A DNA stretch of 30,661 bases, taken from assembly GCA_013378375.1 (NCBI GenBank), contig JACAFT010000010.1, positions 1 to 30,661 of the forward strand, read 5' to 3'. This DNA is from UBA57 sp013378375 (lineage in GTDB: Archaea; Thermoproteota; Nitrososphaeria; Nitrososphaerales; UBA57). A program made the translations under genes and the position numbers. Positions 7,979-15,037 of this stretch are shown here, piece by piece; positions within the stretch are counted from its first letter, which is position 1, and every line of letters starts with the position of its first letter. Below the pieces are notes generated by a model that did not search any database, was not told the DNA's origin, and worked only from the letters and a program-made list of their open reading frames with translations.

Positions 7979-8902
7979 TTGACAGAATACTCTATAATAA
8001 ACATCAACGGATTAGTCAAACAATATAATAATTTCACTGCTGTAAATGAAATTTCATTCAATGTAGTAAAAGGAGAAGTGTTCGCTCTTTTGGGACCAAA
8101 CGGAGCAGGTAAAACAACCATAGTTGAAATAATTGAATGTTTAAAAAAAGCAAACAAAGGAAAAGTAGAAGTATTTGGTATAGACATACAGAATGTAAAA
8201 AAACAAGTCGAGATAAAGAAAAAAATTGGTGTCATGCCACAGAATTTTAATGCGTTTGATTGGTTAACAGTAAGGGAAAATTTAGAATATTTCAGAGATA
8301 TATACGGGAGCAATAGATCCGTCAAAGAATTAATATCATTAGTTGGACTAAATGAAAAGAAAGACTCATTATATAAGACGTTATCAGGAGGATTAAAACA
8401 AAGATTGGGAATTGCGATTTCTTTAATAAATGAACCAGAATTATTATTTTTAGATGAACCAACTGCAGGACTAGATCCTCAAGCAAGAAGAGATACTTGG
8501 AATTTAATAAAAAAATTAAAAGAACAAGGGAAAACAATATTTTTAACAACACATTACATGGAAGAAGCACAAGAATTATCTGACAGAATATTAATAATTA
8601 TTGATGGAAAAATAGTTGCTGAAGGATCACCAGATAAATTAATTGAAAAGTTTGGTGGAAACAAAGTAATTATATTAAAAAATTGCGATAAAAACTTGTT
8701 ACAAAATCATGGATTTGAGTATGAAATTGATTCAGATGAAGTCATACGTATTTCATTTTCAGATAATGAACAATTATTCAATATACTATCATTAGTCAAT
8801 AATGATCCAAATATTGAAATTGAAATAAAAAAACCAAATTTAGATGAAGCTTTCCTTAATTTAACAGGTAAACGAATTACTGCAGAAGGGTTAGCGAAAT
8901 GA
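7979..8902 (+). CDS. ABC-2 type exporter, ATPase subunit
   Basis: ATP-binding subunit of a membrane exporter. Walker A is GPNGAGKTT (about residues 39-47), the Q-loop is in VMPQNFN, the signature is LSGGLKQR, and Walker B is LLFLDEPTAGLDP followed by the TTHYMEEA switch histidine. At 307 residues it has the usual C-terminal extension of the drug/lipid exporter group (DrrA/CcmA-like), with the conserved LDEAFLNLTG end motif. The start is TTG. Its stop overlaps the permease start (ATGA), so ATPase and permease are co-translated. The exported substrate is not readable. Confidence 0.92.
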   Translation: MTEYSIININGLVKQYNNFTAVNEISFNVVKGEVFALLGPNGAGKTTIVEIIECLKKANKGKVEVFGIDIQNVKKQVEIKKKIGVMPQNFNAFDWLTVRENLEYFRDIYGSNRSVKELISLVGLNEKKDSLYKTLSGGLKQRLGIAISLINEPELLFLDEPTAGLDPQARRDTWNLIKKLKEQGKTIFLTTHYMEEAQELSDRILIIIDGKIVAEGSPDKLIEKFGGNKVIILKNCDKNLLQNHGFEYEIDSDEVIRISFSDNEQLFNILSLVNNDPNIEIEIKKPNLDEAFLNLTGKRITAEGLAK

Positions 8903-9978
8903 GAACTAAAATAATTTTTACAGTCTTTAATGGTCATTTCAAAGCATGGAAAAGAAACAAAACTACCTTGTTTTGGACATTAGCATTTCCATTGCTCTTA
9001 ATGTTACTATTTGGAGGGATTTTCTCTTTTCAATCAGATAAAATGGATGTATATATCGAAAATAATGACATCATAGGAAATCAACCATCTCAAACATCAT
9101 CAAGAGTAATTAATCTAATCAATATGACTAATTCATTTAATATAATTGAAACGCCTGAAAATGAAATAAAACAACAAATTAGAACTATTGTCATTCCAGA
9201 AAATTTTGAATTAGAGTTAAGCAGAGGCAATTCATCGATTATTTTAATTATGGACCAATCACATGAGAGTTTTCCAAGAACAATTTCACTAGTAAATGGA
9301 ATAATAAACGAAATTAACATAGAACAGCAAAATTCAAAACAACCATTAACATTAATTCAGAAACAGATTTCATCAAATGATCTAAGTTTTATTGAATATT
9401 TTGTCCCAGGAGTAATAGGAATTGCAATAATGTCAACTGGAATATTTGGAACAATCGGAACAAATACCAAATATAGAAAAAATGGCGTAATAAAAAAATT
9501 AGCAACAACACCACTTTCAAAGTTTGAGTGGATAGCAGGTCTAGTTTTATATCACGCATTAATAGGAATTATTTCAGCAACTGTTATCTCAATAATAGCA
9601 ATATTAGTATTCGACATTAAATTGATATTAGATCCAGTAATCATTATATTGCTTTTTTCAGGAGCGTTAACTTTTCCAGGTATTGGTATGATAATTTCCA
9701 CTGTAGTACGTGAAGAAGAAGAAGCAGATGCAGCAGGGAATGTAGTTACATTTCCAATGTTATTTTTAGCAGGAACGTTTTTCCCGTTAGAAACAATGCC
9801 AAGATTTTTACAAATTATTGCGCAGACACTTCCTCTAACTTATTTAAATAATGGATTAAGAGACGCAATGGTTTTTGGTAATTCACAATCAGCATTATGG
9901 AATTGTGGAATTGTTTTCTTAATTGGTTTAATATCAATAGCAATAGCAATGAAAGTCACAAAATGGACTGACTTATAG
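8899..9978 (+). CDS. ABC-2 type exporter, permease subunit
   Basis: Membrane partner of the preceding ATPase. One hydrophobic segment lies near residues 22-39, followed by an extracytoplasmic region of about 120 residues, then five or six membrane segments from about 165 to 352. The segment FPMLFLAGTFFPLETMP is the conserved ABC-2 family motif (FLSGVFFPLExMP in many relatives). At 359 residues it has the family's normal length. It overlaps the ATPase gene by four bases. A peptide, lipid or drug could be the substrate; nothing in the sequence chooses. Confidence 0.88.
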   Translation: MRTKIIFTVFNGHFKAWKRNKTTLFWTLAFPLLLMLLFGGIFSFQSDKMDVYIENNDIIGNQPSQTSSRVINLINMTNSFNIIETPENEIKQQIRTIVIPENFELELSRGNSSIILIMDQSHESFPRTISLVNGIINEINIEQQNSKQPLTLIQKQISSNDLSFIEYFVPGVIGIAIMSTGIFGTIGTNTKYRKNGVIKKLATTPLSKFEWIAGLVLYHALIGIISATVISIIAILVFDIKLILDPVIIILLFSGALTFPGIGMIISTVVREEEEADAAGNVVTFPMLFLAGTFFPLETMPRFLQIIAQTLPLTYLNNGLRDAMVFGNSQSALWNCGIVFLIGLISIAIAMKVTKWTDL

Positions 9979-10002
9979 CAACGTATTGTAAATTGAAATA
10001 AT

Positions 10003-10923
10003 ATGATTACAGTGATTACTGGAGGTACAGGTTCAATAAAATTAATACGTGGACTTGATAGTGTTCTAGACGAAAAGATGACGATAATCACAAATGTGGG
10101 AGACAATATAAAATTATTTGGATTATACATATGCCCAGATATAGATACAACATTATATGGTCTATCGAAACAACTAGATCGTGAAAGAGGATGGGGAATA
10201 AAGAATGATACATTTAATTTTCGAGATTCATTAAAAAATATTTCAGAAGATATTTGGTTTCAAATAGGTGATAAAGACTTAGCAACGCATGTAAAAAGAA
10301 CTAAGCTAATTGAAAAGGGATTGAATTTAACAGAAATTACAAAAATATTCGCTAAAGAATTAAATATTAAACATAATATAATTCCTGCATCAGATGACAA
10401 TATAGAAACAACAATTATAACAGATAATGAAGAGATGCATTTGCAAGAATTCTGGGTAAAAAATAAAGGAAAGCCATTAATTAAAGATATAATTTACAAA
10501 GGAATTCAAAAAGCTAAACCATCGAGAGAAGTAGTAAGATCAATATTGGAATCAGACAAAATAATAATAGCTCCAGGAAATCCAGTATCAAGTATTGGTC
10601 CAACAATATTCATTAAACAAATTAGAGATGCGTTGAGAAAGTCGCATGCAAAAAAAATCTTAGTCAGTCCAATAATAAATAATCGAGTAATAAGTGGACC
10701 GGCAGGAAAAATGATTGTAGCGAAAGGATACGAGGTATCAATATCAGGTCTAATAGAATATTATTCAGATGTGATAACAGATATAATTATTGATAAATTA
10801 GACAATAAAGAAGAAGAAAAAATTAAAAAAATGGGAAAAGTTACACATTTGGCAGATATATTAATGAAAAATGATGTTGACGAAACATTACTGGCAAAGA
10901 AAATAATTGGGATAAAATTATGA
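10003..10923 (+). CDS. cofD: 2-phospho-L-lactate transferase (F420 biosynthesis)
   Basis: Joins the activated lactyl- or enolpyruvyl-phospho-guanosine unit to the deazaflavin Fo to give F420-0. The start TGGTGSIKLIRGL matches the CofD opening (GGTGGAKLxxGL). Next come ITNVGDNIKLFGLYICPDIDTTLYGL, the conserved NTGDD...G...SPDlDT region here with VGDN in place of TGDD, and a late IAPGNPVSSIGP motif that binds the nucleotide. At 306 residues it is full length. It overlaps cofC by four bases (ATGA), placing two consecutive F420 steps in one operon. Confidence 0.92.
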   Translation: MITVITGGTGSIKLIRGLDSVLDEKMTIITNVGDNIKLFGLYICPDIDTTLYGLSKQLDRERGWGIKNDTFNFRDSLKNISEDIWFQIGDKDLATHVKRTKLIEKGLNLTEITKIFAKELNIKHNIIPASDDNIETTIITDNEEMHLQEFWVKNKGKPLIKDIIYKGIQKAKPSREVVRSILESDKIIIAPGNPVSSIGPTIFIKQIRDALRKSHAKKILVSPIINNRVISGPAGKMIVAKGYEVSISGLIEYYSDVITDIIIDKLDNKEEEKIKKMGKVTHLADILMKNDVDETLLAKKIIGIKL

Positions 10924-11564
10924 AAATTGGAGTAATTATTCCAATAAAGAAGATGAGTAATAGTAAACAAAGATTATCAACAATTTTAAGAAAAGATCAA
11001 AGAATAGAATTATCCAAGTGTATGTTTGAAGATATATGTGAGGTATTAATTAATTCACGATATTTCTCTGAAATTTTAGTAGTATCACCAGAAAATTATG
11101 TTCAGAAATATACAAAAACAACAAAAATAAATTATTTAAAAGAAAATAGTGAAAATGGAGTAAATTCTGCAGTAGAACTAGGAAATAAATATTTTATTAA
11201 TAAAGACTTTGATGCAACAATTGTAATTCCAGCAGATGTTCCATTACTTAATATAAACATATTAAAAAAATTAATAAACAATATTTTAGATCATGAAATA
11301 ATCATTTCGCCATCAGTAAATAAAAATGGAACAAACATACTATTTCGTAGACCGCCAGATATAATTAAAACATCGTATGATGAAGATAGTTACTATAATC
11401 ATTTAAATAACGTCAAGAAGAAAAATTTGAAATATTATATCATTGAAAATGAATCACTAATGTTAGATTTAGATTGTCCACAAGATCTAAAAACAATTTA
11501 TAAAAAATTAAAAAGTTCAAGAACTAAAAAAGTTATTGAAAAGTTTGGATTAGAGATTTTATAA
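10920..11564 (+). CDS. cofC: 2-phospho-L-lactate / phosphoenolpyruvate guanylyltransferase (F420 biosynthesis)
   Basis: Makes the GDP-linked precursor used by CofD. It is a small nucleotidyltransferase: IIPIKKMSNSKQRLSTIL at the start matches the family pattern (PVKxxxxAKSRL), and IPADVPLLNINIL in the middle matches the PxDxPLL metal/substrate loop. At 214 residues it has the usual length. The ATG overlaps the cofD stop, so the two are translationally coupled. Whether it uses 2-phospholactate or PEP cannot be told from sequence. Confidence 0.9.
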   Translation: MKIGVIIPIKKMSNSKQRLSTILRKDQRIELSKCMFEDICEVLINSRYFSEILVVSPENYVQKYTKTTKINYLKENSENGVNSAVELGNKYFINKDFDATIVIPADVPLLNINILKKLINNILDHEIIISPSVNKNGTNILFRRPPDIIKTSYDEDSYYNHLNNVKKKNLKYYIIENESLMLDLDCPQDLKTIYKKLKSSRTKKVIEKFGLEIL

Positions 11565-11568
11565 TGCA

Positions 11569-11844
11569 CTAATTCGTAATTTCAAACGAAGTAAGATCAT
11601 CGTCAATATCTACAAAATCTATTCGAACATCTGAAACTTTACTCCAAGGTGTGCCATTCTTTATGATTGGAATAAGTTTATCTAAATTTTCTTGAGAACC
11701 AGACAATAATGCTTCTACACTTCCATCATCTAGATTTCTCACCCACCCGCAGATATCATTTTTAAGCGCTCGATTTCGAATAAAAGCTCTAAAACCAACA
11801 CCTTGTACGTTTCCAGTTACAATAATCTGCATCTTTTTAATCAT
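11569..11844 (-). CDS. acyP: Acylphosphatase
   Basis: Small enzyme that hydrolyses carboxyl-phosphate bonds. The 91-residue chain shows the signature VTGNVQGVGFRAFIRNRA, with the catalytic Arg in GFR, and GWVRNLDDGSVEALLSG, with the catalytic Asn in RN. It is convergent with cofC (4 bp between stops) and divergent from the M20 peptidase. Confidence 0.93.
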   Translation of the reverse strand: MIKKMQIIVTGNVQGVGFRAFIRNRALKNDICGWVRNLDDGSVEALLSGSQENLDKLIPIIKNGTPWSKVSDVRIDFVDIDDDLTSFEITN

Positions 11845-11869
11845 TTTAACAATATTTTAGCGGGAAGGG

Positions 11870-11878
11870 TTATAAAAT
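11870..11878 (+). promoter_or_regulatory. TATA box, leaderless promoter of the M20 peptidase gene
   Basis: TTATAAAAT lies 25-33 bp before the TTG at 11903. Transcription would begin at or next to the start codon, which supports this TTG and a leaderless mRNA. Confidence 0.55.
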
Positions 11879-11902
11879 CTCGCTATACAAAAGAAATTAG
11901 CG

Positions 11903-13081
11903 TTGGATTCAGAAATTACGTCTAAAATACAACTAGATGAAATAACAAAACTTGCACAGAAATTAATTAGAATTCCAAGTGATGAACAATCTGGAGAACA
12001 AGAAATTTGTGAATATCTTTCAGATATTCTAAAATCGTTAGGAATGAAAGTACGTATACAACAGATATCATCAAGAAGAGCTAATGTAATTGCAGAAATT
12101 TCAAAAGGAAATAATAAAAAATCAATTATGTTTAATGGTCATTTGGATACAGTGCCAATTGGAGACATTAATAAATGGAAATTAGATCCATTAGGAGGAA
12201 TTATAAAAGGAAAGAAATTGTATGGGCGTGGATCAACAGATATGAAAGGAGCTATTGCATCGATGATAATAGCTATAAAAAACATCATAAAATATCAAAA
12301 TAATTTTTCAGGAAAGATTATTTTTACAGGAGTAATGGGAGAAGAAACAACAGGTTTAGGAACACAAAAAATTATAGAAGATAAAATTAGTGCAGACATA
12401 GCAATAGTAGGTGAACCTTCAGATGGAAATATTTATAGAGCACATAAAGGAACAATGTGGTTTAATATAACCACATACGGAAAATTAGGACATTCAAGTG
12501 AATCAAATAGTAAATCAAATAATGCAATAATTAACATGACAAAAATTATTAGAGAAATTGAAAAAATATCAAAAGAATTAGAAAAAAAAGAAAATAAACT
12601 ATTAGGTCATCCATCAATAAATATTGGTTTGATTAAAGGTGGCACTAAACAGAATATGATTCCCGATTCATGTACTGCCTCAATAGATAGAAGAACATTA
12701 CCAAATGAAAAACCAAAAGAGATAATCCTACAATTAAATAGAAGATTAAACAGATTATACAATCAAGATAATAGATTAAAATTCAGTATTAAGCAGAAAG
12801 TAGTAAGAGAAGCAGTTGAAATTTCTGAATCAGAACCCATAGTACAAGAACTAAAAAAATCAATAATGAAAGTATGTAAAAAAGAACCAATAATATCAGG
12901 TATGAAAGCAACAACAGATATGTCTATTTTAGTCAATCAGGGAAAAATTCCATCAGTAATTTATGGTCCGGGATTTCTTAAACAAGCACACACTATTGAT
13001 GAATTTATTAAAATAGATACATTACTTGAAGCGTCAAAGGTTTATGCCACATTAATAACAAAGACATTAACTAACAAGTGA
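11903..13081 (+). CDS. M20 family metallopeptidase / deacylase (ArgE/DapE-like)
   Basis: Di-zinc hydrolase that removes acyl or peptidyl groups from amino-acid substrates. The metal site is visible: FNGHLDTVP (His, then Asp), GRGSTDMKGA (bridging Asp), GEETTGLGT (catalytic Glu-Glu), VGEPSD, and a C-terminal QAHTIDEF histidine. The dimerisation domain lies between about residues 185 and 300. At 392 residues it is full length. The TTG start fits the TATA box placed for a leaderless mRNA. Members make lysine or arginine (DapE, LysK, ArgE) or act as peptidases; with no biosynthetic neighbours the substrate is open. Its 3' end overlaps a tiny antisense ORF. Confidence 0.87.
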   Translation: MDSEITSKIQLDEITKLAQKLIRIPSDEQSGEQEICEYLSDILKSLGMKVRIQQISSRRANVIAEISKGNNKKSIMFNGHLDTVPIGDINKWKLDPLGGIIKGKKLYGRGSTDMKGAIASMIIAIKNIIKYQNNFSGKIIFTGVMGEETTGLGTQKIIEDKISADIAIVGEPSDGNIYRAHKGTMWFNITTYGKLGHSSESNSKSNNAIINMTKIIREIEKISKELEKKENKLLGHPSINIGLIKGGTKQNMIPDSCTASIDRRTLPNEKPKEIILQLNRRLNRLYNQDNRLKFSIKQKVVREAVEISESEPIVQELKKSIMKVCKKEPIISGMKATTDMSILVNQGKIPSVIYGPGFLKQAHTIDEFIKIDTLLEASKVYATLITKTLTNK

Positions 13082-13183
13082 TTTTCGATAAGGTCCGCGT
13101 GTTCGCGTACGAGCTTTTTTCTTATTTCGAACATTTTTTAGAATCTGATTTTCACTCTTTTCTTTCACATAGAGTATTAGCAT
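13067..13183 (-). CDS. Tiny basic protein, hypothetical
   Basis: An open frame of 38 residues from ATG 13183 (33 if GTG 13168 is used). The end is strongly basic: NKKKARTRTRGPYRKS, like the tail of a small ribosomal or nucleic-acid-binding protein. I do not recognise it. Its GC-rich stretch around 13093-13113 stands out from its AT-rich surroundings, which suggests selection on coding or on structure. It overlaps the end of the M20 gene tail-to-tail by 15 bp. The same bases on the plus strand can form CGCG-TGTT-CGCG (13096-13107) followed by a T-run at 13115-13120, so a transcription terminator for the M20 gene is an alternative reading. Confidence 0.4.
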   Translation of the reverse strand: MLILYVKEKSENQILKNVRNKKKARTRTRGPYRKSLVS

Positions 13184-13200
13184 GCAGCTTTAAATGAATC

Positions 13201-13208
13201 TTTATACT
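13201..13208 (+). promoter_or_regulatory. TATA box for tRNA-His
   Basis: TTTATACT lies 29-36 bp before the tRNA 5' end (13237). Confidence 0.5.
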
Positions 13209-13236
13209 CATTTAATGATAGGTCGTCTGTACACGT

Positions 13237-13340
13237 GGCCGATCATTGAGTCAATTCGTAGTGTAGTTGGTAGCATAGGACCCTGTGGTTCAGCAAAAGC
13301 AGACAGGTTCAGGTCGTGGGTTCGAGACCCACCGGCGGCC
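13237..13340 (+). tRNA. tRNA-His(GTG) with two introns, one in the acceptor stem
   Basis: G-1 (13237) faces discriminator C73 (13340), the histidine identity pair. The acceptor is split: GCCG (13238-13241), then an intron of 14 nt (13242-13255, site 4/5), then TCG, pairing with CGGCGGC (13333-13339). Its BHB has helix TGGC/GTCA with bulges CGA and ATT, plus an outer ACG/CGT helix that uses the 5' leader. The second intron (13289-13304, 16 nt) is at canonical 37/38, with helix CTGT/GCAG, bulges GGT and ACA, and outer stem GGACC/GGTTC. The mature anticodon loop is CTGTGGA; T-arm GTGGG-TTCGAGA-CCCAC. The spliced tRNA is 73 nt plus G-1. Confidence 0.88.
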
Positions 13341-13386
13341 TCTTATTATAGATGAATTAAAAAATAAGGAAATAAATATGTGAATA

Positions 13387-13737
13387 ATGAATAAAAAAAA
13401 TATTCTAGTGTTATTAATTATTACATTTACAATTGTCATAATTTTATTAAATTACTCACAGATAATTATTATAAACAGATTTGAGTTTCAGCCGGAAGAA
13501 ATCAATATAGAAAAAGGAACTAGAATATATTGGATAAATATTGATTTGGAAGAACATAATGTAACATCAAATACAATGCACGACGTTGCAGCAAAAGATC
13601 AGATAATACAGATTGACATATCAAACGATATAGGAACTTTAGGGATTTTTTCGTATAAATTCACAGAGACAGGCGAATTCTACTATTATTGCACAATACA
13701 CCCACATATGAAAGGAAAAATACATATAATTAATTAG
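13387..13737 (+). CDS. Membrane-anchored cupredoxin (plastocyanin-like)
   Basis: Type I copper protein, probably an electron carrier outside the cytoplasmic membrane. Residues 7-24 form one hydrophobic segment (an uncleaved anchor or signal peptide). The remaining 90 residues are a single cupredoxin domain with all four copper ligands: His in EEHNVT, then Cys, His and Met in YYCTIHPHMKG. At 116 residues it is a minimal one-domain form. Thaumarchaea use many copper carriers in place of c-type cytochromes, which fits the proposed lineage. It follows the tRNA-His gene by 46 bp. Confidence 0.88.
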   Translation: MNKKNILVLLIITFTIVIILLNYSQIIIINRFEFQPEEINIEKGTRIYWINIDLEEHNVTSNTMHDVAAKDQIIQIDISNDIGTLGIFSYKFTETGEFYYYCTIHPHMKGKIHIIN

Positions 13738-13785
13738 TAAATCTTAAGATAATATTTTTAGGCAAATAATACATTAAGTAAATAA

Positions 13786-13862
13786 TTGTATAATGTCCGT
13801 AGCATCGACGGGCAATCTGAGCTCAATTTTGAGAAATGAAGAAATATGCGGACATTGTGCAA
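13786..13862 (+). ncRNA. Candidate structured RNA in the cupredoxin/CorA-like spacer
   Basis: Fourteen bases (13786-13799, ending AATGTCCG) pair without a mismatch with 13849-13862 (CGGACATTGTGCAA), using two G-U pairs. An inner hairpin CTCA-ATTT-TGAG (13822-13833) is flanked by CTGA (13817-13820) and ATGAAGA (13836-13842), which resemble the D'/C' boxes that bind L7Ae. There is no T-loop motif, so it is not an ordinary tRNA; no clear ACA tail or RTGATGA box C defines a known sRNA class. No ORF of useful length covers it. The strand is assumed, since a stem reads on both strands. Confidence 0.45.
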
Positions 13863-13907
13863 TATCTAGAGTCAAAAAATGAAAGTTTTCAGAATATAAC
13901 AGCTACT

Positions 13908-13917
13908 AATATAAAAT
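13908..13917 (+). promoter_or_regulatory. Probable TATA box of the CorA-like gene
   Basis: AATATAAAAT lies 36-45 bp before the ATG at 13953, predicting a leader of about 10-20 bases. Confidence 0.4.
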
Positions 13918-13952
13918 GCAATATTGTGTTATTAATTCTGGGGTAGTATAGA

Positions 13953-14966
13953 ATGATAAAGGACCTAAAACTTGCAGCCATATCGGAAGATGGATCTCCA
14001 ATTAAGAATCATTTATCAGATCTTAATGATATTATGCCAAGTATTAAAAAGAATTCATTATCATGGATCGAATGCGTAGTAGATAATGTAGAATCTGGTT
14101 CAAAGGAAATTGCAAAAGAATTTGGAATACCATTAGAACCCACAGCTGTTCTTGGAGGTTATTATTCAAACTACGAAGATGCAGGAGATGTGTTGGGAAT
14201 AACAGTTCCATTAATTAATTTTTCAAGCGGAATAGTCAGACCATCATCTGTTTTAATTTATATTGCAAAAGATAAAATTATTTCAATTCATGATGAAGAA
14301 GCAGAAAAATTATTACGTTTATCAGGGTTTTCAGATGCAATATTAAAGAAACTTCCTCATAGTAAAGAATCTTGGGCAGATAGACAAACTATTTTATTTG
14401 CAAGAATAATTGATGAAATTTCGGAAAGAAACTATGATACATTAAGATTAATTGTAGAAAAAGCACAGATGTTAGAAATTGAAATGAGTGATGAATCTAC
14501 AATGAGTAAAGACGTAGCAGCTGAAATGTCAAAAATTAAAAGAGCTATAATTACTTTCTTAACTGCCATATGGGCAACACATACTACAGTACATTCATTA
14601 AGATACGGAGATCCGGAAATGTTAAGTGATAAAGATGAAATTCTATCTCGGTTTGACATTATATTAGCTGATCTAGACAGACAAATTCAATTAGCGGAAC
14701 AAGTAATGGAAGTACTTTCGACAGGAGTGAATGCCATACAAACAAATATAACTAATCGACTTTCGATGATAATTCTATGGTTAACTGTAATTGGTACAGC
14801 AGTATTAGTACCCAATACACTAGCAACTATTTTTGCAATAATACCAAATGCAAATTCTATTTTTATTGAATTAGCCAGTATACTAATAATTTCAACTATT
14901 GGAGCCTCGGCAATTGCATATATCTCAGCGAAAAGAATCTTGGGTTCAAAATCAAAGAAAAAATAG
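13953..14966 (+). CDS. CorA-superfamily membrane protein lacking the GMN motif
   Basis: Resembles CorA-type divalent-cation channels: a long cytoplasmic alpha/beta and helical domain (about residues 1-265) followed by two C-terminal membrane segments (about 268-293 and 300-325) and a basic tail (KRILGSKSKKK). The segment before the loop, VLVPNTLATIFAII, matches the CorA first helix (P...T...IYGMN), but the selectivity tripeptide GMN is absent. At 337 residues it has normal CorA length. It may carry another ion or act as a non-channel homologue. The 3' end is part of a 31-bp tandem duplication. Confidence 0.7.
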   Translation: MIKDLKLAAISEDGSPIKNHLSDLNDIMPSIKKNSLSWIECVVDNVESGSKEIAKEFGIPLEPTAVLGGYYSNYEDAGDVLGITVPLINFSSGIVRPSSVLIYIAKDKIISIHDEEAEKLLRLSGFSDAILKKLPHSKESWADRQTILFARIIDEISERNYDTLRLIVEKAQMLEIEMSDESTMSKDVAAEMSKIKRAIITFLTAIWATHTTVHSLRYGDPEMLSDKDEILSRFDIILADLDRQIQLAEQVMEVLSTGVNAIQTNITNRLSMIILWLTVIGTAVLVPNTLATIFAIIPNANSIFIELASILIISTIGASAIAYISAKRILGSKSKKK

Positions 14967-14996
14967 AATCTTGGGTTCAAAATCAAAGAAAAAATA
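14935..14996 (+). repeat. Perfect 31-bp tandem duplication at the CorA-like stop
   Basis: The 31 bases 14935-14965 are repeated exactly at 14966-14996. The first copy encodes the last ten residues and part of the TAG stop; the second lies after the stop. The identity of both copies suggests a recent duplication or strong local constraint. Confidence 0.97.
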
Positions 14997-15037
14997 GACA
15001 ATATTCATTAACAATCAGTACATAATAACAAAGAGAT

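Noticed and set aside
13786..13862. A tRNA or split-tRNA half at the 77-nt stem structure
   Set aside because: The size fits, but no TTC-type T-loop or GG-containing D-arm is present.
14941..14987. Two GGGTTCAAAATC stretches that resemble tRNA T-arms
   Set aside because: They belong to the 31-bp tandem repeat at the CorA-like gene end; no acceptor, D or anticodon arm can be built around them.
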